Of a stretch of 56,533 bases of DNA, positions 23,592 through 32,335 are shown piece after piece. Both the position numbers and the translations under genes were made by a program. The notes beneath the pieces are model-generated. The model ran no database searches, was not told where the DNA came from, and saw only the letters and a program-made list of their open reading frames with translations. Position 1 is the first letter of the stretch, and each line of letters begins with the position of its first letter. The DNA comes from Candidatus Aminicenantota bacterium (GTDB lineage Bacteria > Acidobacteriota > Aminicenantia > Aminicenantales > UBA8522). The stretch covers positions 46,210-102,742 of the forward strand of contig JAFNEO010000038.1 in NCBI GenBank assembly GCA_017886205.1, written 5' to 3'.

Positions 23592-24360
23592 CCGGAACAA
23601 ACGGAAAATCCTGGTCGTCGACGACGAGATCACCGTCTGCAAGAGCATTCGCCAAGCCATCCTCTCCGACGAATATGAAGTGGACATGGCTCTGAGCGGC
23701 GAAGAAGCCCTGAAAAAGGACGGGGACAATCCCTATGATCTCATCATCACCGACCTGATGATGCCGGGCATCAGCGGCCTGGACCTGTTGAAGAGCCTCA
23801 GGGAGGCCCGGCCGGAGGCCAACGTCATCATGGTCACCGGGTACCCGACGATCAAGACCGCCGTCGAATCGGTCAAGATGGGGGCCTTCGACTACCTGCC
23901 CAAACCCTTCACTCCGGCCGAACTGCGAGGCCTGGTCGCCCGGGCCTTTAAGAAAGCTGAGGGTGAAGACCGCGGCAAAGACGCGGTTTCGGGATCCCGG
24001 ATCCCGGCCGGCTATTATTACATGCTCGGCCATACCTGGCTCAAGGTGGAAGAAAAGGACCGGGCCACGGTGGGTGTGGTCCCTGATTTCTTAAAGACGG
24101 TCGGGATCATCACTCAGCTCGAACTCCCCAAGGTCAATGAGGCCATCACCCAAGGCGACGGCTGCGGAAAAATCTCCGACGCCGACCATTTCGTCCACCG
24201 GATCTGGTCTCCTGCATCCGGCCGGGTGATCGAGGTGAACGCTCGACTGGCCGCGGATTCCTCCATGTTGCGCCGGGACCCCTTCCATAGCGGCTTCCTC
24301 TTTCGCATAGAAACGGGCAACCTCGAAGAGGACCTCAAAGGGCTTCTTCTGGCCAAATAG
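23584..24360 (+). CDS. Response regulator with a C-terminal GcvH-like (lipoyl-domain) output
   Basis: Regulator of 258 residues. The receiver, 1-122, has D14/D15, phospho-acceptor D57 (LIITDLMMPG) and a conserved lysine in YLPKPFTPAE. From about 143 to 258 the sequence follows the glycine-cleavage H-protein fold: GHTWLKVEEKDRATVGVV, QLELPKVNEAI, WSPASGRVIEVN, and a DPFHSGFLFRI end block. The ESVKA segment that carries lipoyl-lysine in true H-proteins is replaced (KISDADHFVH), so lipoylation at the usual place is unlikely and the domain may be a docking module. No DNA-binding domain is present. It overlaps the kinase gene and is followed by the HEAT/P-loop protein. The GcvH assignment was made by motif inspection. 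Confidence 0.85.
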   Translation: MNNRNKRKILVVDDEITVCKSIRQAILSDEYEVDMALSGEEALKKDGDNPYDLIITDLMMPGISGLDLLKSLREARPEANVIMVTGYPTIKTAVESVKMGAFDYLPKPFTPAELRGLVARAFKKAEGEDRGKDAVSGSRIPAGYYYMLGHTWLKVEEKDRATVGVVPDFLKTVGIITQLELPKVNEAITQGDGCGKISDADHFVHRIWSPASGRVIEVNARLAADSSMLRRDPFHSGFLFRIETGNLEEDLKGLLLAK

Positions 24361-24380
24361 GCGGTGGGCTGTTCGGTCTC

Positions 24381-27300
24381 ATGAACGGACACAGCGCTTC
24401 GGCCCGCGTCCCGCGCCTGGGAGACCTGGAGGCTGAAGCCCTAGCCCTTGTCCGGGAACTCGACCCCAGGAGGCTCTGTTTTCTCGACAAAAAGGGAGAA
24501 TGGGCCGAGAATCCGGAAGGTATGCGGGACCGGATTTCGCATGCCCTTCTCTATCATCTTAGGTCGCAGAGCGAGAAAGACAAGGCCTCGTTTTTCGTCC
24601 AGGCCTTCTCTCCGTTTTTGACCGAGTCCCGCTGGCCGATCGCCGAGAAAATGGCCGCTTCCCGCACCCCGGCCCCAAAATCGTCCTCCCTGCTGGTCCT
24701 CTTCGAAGCCCTCCTCTGGGTTCTCGAGCACGAGGCCTGGAGGGTCAACGCCGAGGCTCCGGCTCCCGAATGGAACACCGAGGCCAGGGCCTTCCAGGCC
24801 GAAAGCCGGGCCAAGCAGCGCTCGCTCGAAGAATCCCTGGCCTCCCTGCTATCGATCGAGGAGTGGAAGGAACTCCTGGAATCGAAAGCGGAAGTCACAA
24901 AGTCCGCCGCGGAGCTCCTGACCCCTCTCATCAGGCTGATCGCCGAAGAGGAGAGGCATTCCGCCGCCCTGGAGAGGCTGGTCGCGGAATCCTCACTCTC
25001 AAAGCGTCAGGAAGAGGCCTATTCGCTCATCCTCGAAAGGATCCAGCCTCCGCTGGGGATCGTGACTCAGATCCCGCCGGCCCTTTTCTTTCCTTGCCTG
25101 CGGCTTCTGCTCGACGGACGGATCGACCCGGGAAGCGGCATCCCTCACCTGGCCTCGCTTATCCTGAGCGTCTTCCAGGATCCCCGGTCCGCGGAGTCGC
25201 TCCTGCTGGCCCTGACGCGTTACCCGCTGGGCTTCACTAAGATACGCGAGAACCTGATATATACGCTCGGCAACTTAAAAGAAGAGAGGGCAGTGGACGC
25301 CCTTATCGAGGTCCTGGAGGCGGCGGACGAGATCAAGGAGACCGCGACCGGCCGGCCGACGGTGTGCCTGCTCCTCGAGCAGAAAGAAGAGGCCATCTGG
25401 GCGCTGGGGAAGATCGGGCTCGGCGCGGTCAAGGCCGTTCCGGCCTTGGCCCGGTATGCCGACCATCCTTCGGCCAAGCTGAAGACCTACCTGGCCTGGA
25501 CGCTGGGTGAGGTGGGCAGGGCTCAGAAAGGGGCGACGGGCGGCGTCAGCGCCGATGTCGTCATCGCCCTTCTCAAGCTGCTCAAAGACAAGAATCGACA
25601 GATCTTCGAAGAGACAGTTGGTGCACTCCGGAAGATCGACTTGCCCGAGTTTGTTCATTCACTGTACCTCTACCATGTCGGCGCCATCAGCATCCTCGGG
25701 CTCAAGCCCGCCCAGCGCGGCCTCTATGAGCTCTCCGAAACCCTCCACCACCTGCTGAGGACCAAGAAGAGGACCATCATGGCGGTCAACGGCGATTCCG
25801 GGACGGGTAAGACGTATTTCTGCCAGGCCATCGCCGACGGTTTCGCCGGCATCCGGCCCGGCGAGATTCTCTATCTGATGCGCGATTCCAAGCGCGGCCA
25901 GAGGGTTTTCAACCGGCTCCTGGGCCTCCCCTGGCTGAAGAAGCACATCGATCCCTGCTACTACCAGGACTACCCCGTATCTGAGGATGAGGACGACCCA
26001 GAGGCCAATTTCCGCCGGTTCCTTGAAGAGAATTCCGACAAGCGTCTCATCATCCTCGACGGCTGCCGCGACCGCCACTACTTCCAGAGGGTCATCGACT
26101 TTTTCTATCTTCAGGGAGAGCTAGACGTAGAAGTCAACTTCCGGGCCAACTTTTCCACCCGGCGGCAGAACCTTGAGACGAGGGAATTTGCCCTGGAGAG
26201 CGTCAAGCTCCACCTCCAGTTCCTGGAGGAGCCGGCGCTCGAGGACACCTCTTTCTACCAGGAAGGCATGGTCATCCTTTACGACCTGGACAACTCGCTC
26301 GCCTCCCGGCTCGACCGCGAGGAAACCAGGGAGCTTTTCGAGCGGCCGCGGATTGATTCCTGGGGGGAGCTCATCCGGATCGGAGACTTCTCCGGGGAGA
26401 CAATAACCTCCCCCTGCCGCGAAGAAAAGCTGCGCCTCGAGGAAAAAGGTCTCGAGGTCTGGGAAGAGGCCTGGCCCGACATCCGAGCCTTGGCCGTCAC
26501 ACCCACCGAGAGGAGGCTCAAGCCCGTCCTCAACGAGGACCTCAAGGCCGAGCCCAACCTCCTGAAGGAAATCCCCCTCGGCGACATCTGGCCGGCCCGT
26601 CTCCGCTTTTACGCCCAGGACCAGGTCGCAGGCCGCGGGGAAGACGGCGAGCTGTTTGTCCTGACCTTCCTGGACAACCGCATTTTCCAGGCCCGGATAG
26701 AAGGGATCGCCGACTTCGCCCTTTTGGGCCGCACCTTTTATCTCGCCGCACCGGGCCGCGGTCTGCTCAGCCTGTCGTTCGAGCGCAACGAGATCGCCGA
26801 CTGGAAGGCCGGAGACGCGTTTCCGCAGAGAATCGTCGGCCTGCCACCCGACAGGGTGGTCACTTCCCATCAGGACGGAACGCTCCGGGTCTGGGATTCC
26901 CTGGAGAAAAGGGTGCTCGTCTTCGCCGGTCAGCTTTCCTCGCTGACCGCCCTGGCCGTGGACCACGCGGGAAGCATCTATGGTGGCGACGAGACGGGGA
27001 GGCTCAGGCAATGGGACCTGGAAAGGAGGACGGTCAGGGATATCCCCGGGTCAGACCGCGCCGTCAGTTTCCTCCGCTATTATCCGTTCGGAAAGCTGCT
27101 GGCGGTTGAGGATGGAAGGAACGGCGGCAGGTCCTCCAGCCTGCGGATCATCGACCCCGCCGGCCTGACCGCCCGCTCGATTTCCCTGCCTCCCGGCAAA
27201 GTCGTGAACGGCATCAACGTCTATCACGACGGACGGATCATCGCCGCTATATCCGAAGCACCGGGCGAACAGCGCAGCCGGGGAAAAAACCTCCTGATAT

Positions 27301-27491
27301 TATCGCCCGGGGACAGCGGCTGTTCCATCCTGCCCCTGAGCGGCCATGCCATGGGGACAAAAGACTGCCTGACCATGGGACCCAAGATCATCACCTGCGG
27401 CGCCGACTCCGACGGTACGCCTTCGCTCCGCATCTGGGGAAGTGAGTTCTTCGTCCGGACAGAGCTGAGCAAATTGTTCATTAAGCCCTAA
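24381..27491 (+). CDS. Large multidomain protein: HEAT-like repeats, kinase-type P-loop domain and beta-propeller
   Basis: Protein of 1036 residues without signal or membrane segments. Residues about 1-220 are helical and unassigned. About 225-420 look like HEAT repeats (AVDALIEVLEAA, AIWALGKIGLGAVKAVPALA). A P-loop, GDSGTGKT at 471-478, starts a domain reaching about 700 with LIILDGCRDRHYF as a Walker-B-like strand; its layout recalls the uridine kinase/phosphoribulokinase family. About 740-1036 has WD-like blades (GTLRVWDSLEKR, GRLRQWDLERR). The function is unknown. It starts 20 bases after the receiver-GcvH gene, so it is probably the operon's effector: a repeat scaffold with a nucleotide-driven core. 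Catalysis is not implied beyond NTP binding. Confidence 0.8.
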   Translation: MNGHSASARVPRLGDLEAEALALVRELDPRRLCFLDKKGEWAENPEGMRDRISHALLYHLRSQSEKDKASFFVQAFSPFLTESRWPIAEKMAASRTPAPKSSSLLVLFEALLWVLEHEAWRVNAEAPAPEWNTEARAFQAESRAKQRSLEESLASLLSIEEWKELLESKAEVTKSAAELLTPLIRLIAEEERHSAALERLVAESSLSKRQEEAYSLILERIQPPLGIVTQIPPALFFPCLRLLLDGRIDPGSGIPHLASLILSVFQDPRSAESLLLALTRYPLGFTKIRENLIYTLGNLKEERAVDALIEVLEAADEIKETATGRPTVCLLLEQKEEAIWALGKIGLGAVKAVPALARYADHPSAKLKTYLAWTLGEVGRAQKGATGGVSADVVIALLKLLKDKNRQIFEETVGALRKIDLPEFVHSLYLYHVGAISILGLKPAQRGLYELSETLHHLLRTKKRTIMAVNGDSGTGKTYFCQAIADGFAGIRPGEILYLMRDSKRGQRVFNRLLGLPWLKKHIDPCYYQDYPVSEDEDDPEANFRRFLEENSDKRLIILDGCRDRHYFQRVIDFFYLQGELDVEVNFRANFSTRRQNLETREFALESVKLHLQFLEEPALEDTSFYQEGMVILYDLDNSLASRLDREETRELFERPRIDSWGELIRIGDFSGETITSPCREEKLRLEEKGLEVWEEAWPDIRALAVTPTERRLKPVLNEDLKAEPNLLKEIPLGDIWPARLRFYAQDQVAGRGEDGELFVLTFLDNRIFQARIEGIADFALLGRTFYLAAPGRGLLSLSFERNEIADWKAGDAFPQRIVGLPPDRVVTSHQDGTLRVWDSLEKRVLVFAGQLSSLTALAVDHAGSIYGGDETGRLRQWDLERRTVRDIPGSDRAVSFLRYYPFGKLLAVEDGRNGGRSSSLRIIDPAGLTARSISLPPGKVVNGINVYHDGRIIAAISEAPGEQRSRGKNLLILSPGDSGCSILPLSGHAMGTKDCLTMGPKIITCGADSDGTPSLRIWGSEFFVRTELSKLFIKP

Positions 27492-27522
27492 ACGGAGTAT
27501 CGAGTATGGTGTCCCCCTAATT

Positions 27523-27549
27523 CGCCGACCTTGTTCCCCTCGGCGTTTT
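27523..27549 (+). terminator. Intrinsic terminator after the HEAT/P-loop gene
   Basis: CGCCGA (27523-27528) and TCGGCG (27540-27545) form a 6-bp stem with an 11-base loop, followed by TTTT. It lies 32 bases after the stop at 27491. The TATAAT at 27549-27554 directly after it, or TAATAT at 27554-27559 with TTGTTC 17 bases upstream, could start transcription of the next gene. Confidence 0.55.
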
Positions 27550-27644
27550 ATAATAATATTTCACCTTGCCGCAGGGCAGACGGTAAGGTTCAACCGCGCT
27601 CGGTCTATCCCAGGCGAGAGAGCCATGATCAAAGAGGAGAAAAA

Positions 27645-29834
27645 ATGATGACCCGAAAAAAATCTCTACCGGTAGTCGGTCTGCTCGTTGTTTTTTTTTG
27701 GCTCGCGCCTTCGACCATTTTTCCGCAAGTCGCCCCTAAAAAAATCACCTACGAACAGGCCTACCTGAACAAGGAGCCATTTCTTCTCAAGCCGATGACC
27801 ACGGGGTTCTGGCTCGATGACGAGAGCTATCTCCTCCGAGAGCGCGACGAAAAAGGCAAGATGATGCGCCTGCTGAAGGTCTCGGTCAAGACCGGCGAAA
27901 AAACTCTGTTCCTGGACTACAGCTCTCTCCAGAAAGGTCTACCCGAGGGCGTCATGGCGGTCGCGGCCGCCGACATGAGCCCGGACTATTCCCGCTTCAT
28001 CTATCAGCATCAGAATGACCTCTTTCTGTATCTCCCCAAGACACAAGTGTTCCGACGCTTGACCGCGACACCAGAGGAGGAGAAAAACCCCCGCCTCTCC
28101 CCCGACTCCAGGTATCTCGCCTACACCCGGGCCAATAACCTCTATGCCTTTGACCTCGACAGCGGGCTCGAATACCAGATCACCGCCGACGGCTCCGATT
28201 CGATCTATAACGGCTGGGCTTCTTGGGTTTACTATGAAGAGATCCTCGGACGGGGCTCGCAGTACGCCGCCTTCTGGTGGTCGCCCGACAGCCGGAAGAT
28301 CGCTTTCCTGCGCTTCGACGACAGTCCTGTCCCAGTCTTCCCCATCTTCCGCTCGACCGGCGTCCATGGGGAGCTCGAAAAGGAGCGCTATCCCAAGTCC
28401 GGAGACCCCAACCCCAAGGTCAAGCTGGGGATTGTCGCTCTGCCCGAAAACAAGATCGTCTGGGCCGATTTCGACGAAAACGCCGACCACTATGTGGCCT
28501 GGCCGTTTTGGCTCCCGGCGAGCGACCGGCTGACCGTCCAGTGGATGAACCGCGGCCAGGACCGCATCAAGATCTTCAGCGTCGACCCCAAGACCGGGGG
28601 AAAAGAGGAGATCCTCGACGAGAAACAGGCCGCCTGGGTCGAGTTTTTCGAGGACCTCTATTTCTTCAAGGACGGCAGCGGGTTCCTGCTGCGCAGCGAT
28701 GTCGACGGCTGGCGGCACCTATACTATTACGACCTCAAGGGAAAGCTCAAGGCCCGCCTGACCGAGGGCCCCTGGCAGGTGGCGAGCATCGGCCTGGTGG
28801 ACGAAAAGAACAAGTGGGTCTATTTCAACGCCAACAAGGAAAAATCCACCGAGACGGGCCTCTATCGGGTCCGCTTTGACGGTCAGGGCCTCGAGCGCCT
28901 GACCAAAGATCCGGCCAGCCATTTCTGCCAGGTCTCGCCGGGGGGAAGCTGTTTCCTCGATATGTCGACGAGTGTCGATTATCCCTCCAAACAGGACCTC
29001 TACCGCAGCGACGGCACCTGGATCCGGAGCGTCGACAACAGCGAATCTCCGACGCTCAAGGAATACGCTCTTGGCAAGAAGGAGCTCTTTACCGTACCCA
29101 CTGAGGACGGCTACGCGCTCCCCGCCTACTGGATCCTACCCCCCGATTTCGACCAGAGCAAGAAATATCCGGTGATATTCACGATCTACGGCGGCCCCGG
29201 TGCCCCGACTGTTTCAAACTCCTACCCGCCGCTGTCCTCGCTCTATCTCGCCCAGGAGGGCATCATTGTGCTGAGCGTCGACCACCGCGGCTCGGGCCAT
29301 TTCGGGAAAAAAGGCGTCGCCCTGATGCACCGCAGCCTGGGCAAGTGGGAGATGAACGACCTCATCCAGGCGGTCAAATGGCTCCGTCAGAAGCCGTTCG
29401 TCGATGCCGCTAGAATCGGGATCACGGGCGGGAGCTACGGCGGATATACAACCTGCCTGGCGCTGACCTACGGCGCCGACTATTTCACTCACGGCGTCGC
29501 CAGCTCCTCGGTCACCGACTGGAAGCTCTACGATTCGGTCTACACCGAACGCTACATGGACACGCCGGCGGAGAACAAGGAGGGCTATGAGTTCGGGTCG
29601 GTCATGACCCACGCCAAGAAGCTCAAGGGCGTAATTCTGCTCGAGCACGGAGACATGGACGACAATGTGCACATGCAGAACACCCTCCAGTTCATCGACG
29701 CCCTGATGGACCAGGACAAGGTTTTCGAATATATGGTCTTCCCCAACCAGAGGCACGGGTTCGGCGGGAAAAAGCGGGAGAATGCCAGCCGCCGCAGCGT
29801 GGATTTCTGGTTCAAGCACCTGCTCGGTCGCTGA
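27645..29834 (+). CDS. Exported S9 family peptidase (dipeptidyl peptidase IV-like)
   Basis: Serine exopeptidase of the prolyl oligopeptidase clan, 729 residues. A signal peptide (about 1-25) is followed by an N-terminal beta-propeller (about 40-450, with repeats such as MSPDYSRFIYQHQN and LSPDSRYLAYTR) and an alpha/beta-hydrolase domain. The catalytic serine is in GGSYGGYTT, the aspartate probably in EHGDMDDNVH and the histidine in NQRHGFGG. ATG 27645 follows AAAGAGGAG; the longer frame lacks a signal peptide at its start. It would release dipeptides outside the cytoplasmic membrane, in keeping with peptide use. A methyltransferase gene starts one base after its stop. Confidence 0.9.
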   Translation: MMTRKKSLPVVGLLVVFFWLAPSTIFPQVAPKKITYEQAYLNKEPFLLKPMTTGFWLDDESYLLRERDEKGKMMRLLKVSVKTGEKTLFLDYSSLQKGLPEGVMAVAAADMSPDYSRFIYQHQNDLFLYLPKTQVFRRLTATPEEEKNPRLSPDSRYLAYTRANNLYAFDLDSGLEYQITADGSDSIYNGWASWVYYEEILGRGSQYAAFWWSPDSRKIAFLRFDDSPVPVFPIFRSTGVHGELEKERYPKSGDPNPKVKLGIVALPENKIVWADFDENADHYVAWPFWLPASDRLTVQWMNRGQDRIKIFSVDPKTGGKEEILDEKQAAWVEFFEDLYFFKDGSGFLLRSDVDGWRHLYYYDLKGKLKARLTEGPWQVASIGLVDEKNKWVYFNANKEKSTETGLYRVRFDGQGLERLTKDPASHFCQVSPGGSCFLDMSTSVDYPSKQDLYRSDGTWIRSVDNSESPTLKEYALGKKELFTVPTEDGYALPAYWILPPDFDQSKKYPVIFTIYGGPGAPTVSNSYPPLSSLYLAQEGIIVLSVDHRGSGHFGKKGVALMHRSLGKWEMNDLIQAVKWLRQKPFVDAARIGITGGSYGGYTTCLALTYGADYFTHGVASSSVTDWKLYDSVYTERYMDTPAENKEGYEFGSVMTHAKKLKGVILLEHGDMDDNVHMQNTLQFIDALMDQDKVFEYMVFPNQRHGFGGKKRENASRRSVDFWFKHLLGR

Positions 29835-29835
29835 G

Positions 29836-30753
29836 ATGGGGGACGGGGAGGCACGGTTCCGATTGCTGACGGCCTGTCCGGCCTGTGCGGGAGCGGAGAT
29901 CCGTGGGTACAAGAAAGGGACCTTTTCCGGCCGCCTAACCCAGGACGAGATCAAGATCACCGACAGCCAGTACGGCAAGACCTGGGACCTCAGCATCTGC
30001 GCCGACTGCGGACACATCTTCGCCAACCCCTGCCCCAGTCCGGAACACCTGACCTCTCTTTACGGCCGCGTCGAAGATCCCCTCTACGAGGACGAGGCCG
30101 CGGGCCGTTCCAGGAATTTCCTGCGCATCCTGCGCCGTCTCGAAAAGCTCATTCCGGAGAGGGGCGCGCTCTTCGATGTCGGCGCCGCCACCGGCATCTT
30201 GCTCGACCATGCCCGGCGCCGCGGCTGGGAGCCGGCCGGCATCGAGCCCAGCTCCTGGGCGGTGAGAGCGGCGGCAGAAAAGTATGGGCTCGGGCTCATC
30301 GAGGGGACGCTGGAGACAGCCTTTCTCCCGGAGGATCGCTACGCCGCCGTGACGATGGTCGATTTCATCGAACACACGCCCCTTCCGTTCGAAGCGGTGA
30401 GGAAAGCACAGGCCATCCTGCGGCCCGCCGGGATCCTCGTCCTGGTCACGCCGGACATCCACAGCCGGGCCGCGCGCCTGGCCGGCCCGAGATGGTGGCA
30501 TCTGCGCCCCGCCCACCTAGCCTTCTTTTCCCGAAGGTCGCTCGACGCCCTGCTCCGGCGCGCCGGCTTTTCCATCGTCGCCGAGCGCCGCTACGCCTGG
30601 ACCTTCAGCGCTCATTATCTTCTCTCCCGGAAGCCGGCCCTCCAAGCCCGGTTGAAGAACACGGGACCGGCTTCTTTTTTGAAAAGAATTCCGATAAAAT
30701 TGGCGCTCGGTGACTCGTTCGAGGTCTACGCCATGAAGGACAGCGGAAGGTGA
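29836..30753 (+). CDS. SAM-dependent methyltransferase with N-terminal zinc-ribbon-like cysteines
   Basis: Class I methyltransferase, 305 residues. CPAC near the N-terminus and CADC about 40 residues on suggest a zinc ribbon. The SAM site is LFDVGAATGILLDHA, followed by AVTMVDFIEHTPLP and the LRPAGILVLVTPD strand, as in type-11/23 methyltransferases acting on sugars or small molecules. ATG 29836 was chosen because it directly follows the peptidase stop. The gene overlaps the UbiA-type gene (GTGA). The substrate is unknown; pairing with a prenyltransferase hints at lipid or quinone-type substrates. Confidence 0.8.
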   Translation: MGDGEARFRLLTACPACAGAEIRGYKKGTFSGRLTQDEIKITDSQYGKTWDLSICADCGHIFANPCPSPEHLTSLYGRVEDPLYEDEAAGRSRNFLRILRRLEKLIPERGALFDVGAATGILLDHARRRGWEPAGIEPSSWAVRAAAEKYGLGLIEGTLETAFLPEDRYAAVTMVDFIEHTPLPFEAVRKAQAILRPAGILVLVTPDIHSRAARLAGPRWWHLRPAHLAFFSRRSLDALLRRAGFSIVAERRYAWTFSAHYLLSRKPALQARLKNTGPASFLKRIPIKLALGDSFEVYAMKDSGR

Positions 30754-31643
30754 CCGCTTACCTGCGCGCACTGCGTCTGGAGAGATGGCCCCGCAGTGCC
30801 GCCATCATCCTGGGTAGCGCCACTTTTTTCTTCCTGCACCGGGATTTCTTATCGTCCTTTCGGCCTCTGGAGATTGCCTTTCTTCTGGCCCTGTCCTTCC
30901 TCCTGACCTGGGCCATTTCCACGGCGAATTATGTCGTCAACGAGATTGTCGATGCGCCCTACGACATCCATCATCCCGCCAAACGGTACCGCCCCCTCGT
31001 CCAGGGGGAGATCAAAAAAGCCCCCTTCATCCTGCTGGGCATCGGCTTGACCACAGCCGGCCTAGCCCTGGCCGTGGTCTTCTTTTCCCGCTCCTTCGTC
31101 CTTTCCCTTCTCGCTCTCTTGGGCGCCGGCTTTATCTATAACGTCAAACCGGTCCGGACCAAGGACATCCCTTTTCTCGATGCTATCTCTGAATCGGCCA
31201 ATAACCCGATTCGTTTCCTCATCGGCTGGTACGCCTTTGCCCCCAGGTATTTCTTTCCGCCTCTCAGCCTTCTTCTGGCCTGGTGGTCTTTCGGCAATTT
31301 TCTGATGACAGCCAAACGCCTGTCCGAATTCCGACTCCTCCGAGACAAGGCCGCCGACTACAGGCTCTCCCATAAGAAATACTCCCGAAAACTGCTGCTC
31401 TTCGGGATGGCCGTCAGCGCCGCCGTTTTTCTAACGACTCTCTTAGTCTTCATCTTGTTTCTGCGGCTCTATCGCGTCCTCATCATCTTTCCCTTTCTCT
31501 TCTTCTATCTCTTTCTTTTTTTCCACAAGACACTGGAGGAGAAGGAGGTTATGGAGGAGCCGGAAAGCCTGCTCCGCAACCCGCTGATCGCCTGGCTGAC
31601 TCTTGTCCTGGTCGGCCTTTTTGCCCTTTCCGTTTTCTTGTGA
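30750..31643 (+). CDS. UbiA-family prenyltransferase
   Basis: Integral membrane prenyltransferase, 297 residues, with about eight or nine membrane segments. The first diphosphate-binding motif is NEIVDAPYDIHHPAK (NxxxDxxxD type), followed by YRPLVQGEI. The second aspartate-rich loop, near LSEFRLLRDKAADYR, is less regular. The start is GTG 30750, overlapping the methyltransferase stop. The motif context resembles decaprenyl-phosphate phosphoribosyltransferase as well as quinone prenyltransferases, so the acceptor is left open. Confidence 0.8.
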   Translation: MTAYLRALRLERWPRSAAIILGSATFFFLHRDFLSSFRPLEIAFLLALSFLLTWAISTANYVVNEIVDAPYDIHHPAKRYRPLVQGEIKKAPFILLGIGLTTAGLALAVVFFSRSFVLSLLALLGAGFIYNVKPVRTKDIPFLDAISESANNPIRFLIGWYAFAPRYFFPPLSLLLAWWSFGNFLMTAKRLSEFRLLRDKAADYRLSHKKYSRKLLLFGMAVSAAVFLTTLLVFILFLRLYRVLIIFPFLFFYLFLFFHKTLEEKEVMEEPESLLRNPLIAWLTLVLVGLFALSVFL

Positions 31644-31687
31644 TAGATTAGGAAGAGTCCGTCCTTCCCGGGAAAAAGAGGAAGAAG

Positions 31688-32335
31688 ATGAACATGCTGG
31701 ACATCCTGTTGAAACTCCTCCTGGCGATTGCCCTCGGCGGCATCATCGGGCTGGAAAGAGAGGCCAGCCAGAAGCCGGCCGGGCTGAGGACCCACATCCT
31801 GATCAGCGTCAGCGCGGCCATGATGATGATCCTCTCCCAACTCATGCTGGCCGGAAAGGAGTCCTCGGGCGGGGATACGCTTCGGGTGGCGGCCGCCGTC
31901 ATCACCGGCATGGGCTTCATCGGCGCTGGCACGATCATCCAGTCCCAAGGAATGGTCCACGGCCTGACCACAGCCTCGACGCTCTGGACAGTGGCCGGCC
32001 TCGGGCTGGTCGTGGGGGCCGGCTATTACCTGGTCGCGCTCCTCTTTGCGGTGCTTGTCATAGCCACACTCGTCCTCTTCCGGCGCGTCGAGGAAACCCA
32101 CCTTAAGAAAGCCCTCTACCATTACCATCTTAGGATCAAGGACAGCCCGGACATCCTCGTCAACCTAAGAAAGCTGATCTTTCATCTCGGGCTCAAGCTG
32201 GCCGAGCTCAACCTTAAGAAGGAGAAGAACATCTCGGTCGTTACGCTTTCCTTCTCGTCCTCCGAAGAAAAGGAGCGCCAGTTCAACCAGAGCCTGTTTG
32301 ACATGGGCGAAATCCTTGAAATCAAGATCGAGTAG
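31688..32335 (+). CDS. MgtC/SapB family membrane protein
   Basis: Small inner-membrane protein, 215 residues. Four or five hydrophobic segments occupy the first 140 residues, with the family signature GLEREASQKPAGLRTHILI near the N-terminus and GMGFIGAGTII. A C-terminal ACT-like soluble tail (about 145-215) follows. ATG 31688 lies after AAAGAGGAAGAAG. Family members modulate F-type ATPase or survival at low magnesium, but many have no known role. Its 3' end overlaps the RdgB gene. Confidence 0.88.
   Translation: MNMLDILLKLLLAIALGGIIGLEREASQKPAGLRTHILISVSAAMMMILSQLMLAGKESSGGDTLRVAAAVITGMGFIGAGTIIQSQGMVHGLTTASTLWTVAGLGLVVGAGYYLVALLFAVLVIATLVLFRRVEETHLKKALYHYHLRIKDSPDILVNLRKLIFHLGLKLAELNLKKEKNISVVTLSFSSSEEKERQFNQSLFDMGEILEIKIE

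Noticed and set aside
24381..27491. Antiphage defence NTPase
   Set aside because: A P-loop with repeats can suggest defence, but the gene is in a kinase/receiver operon with no nuclease, toxin, transposase or other defence gene nearby.
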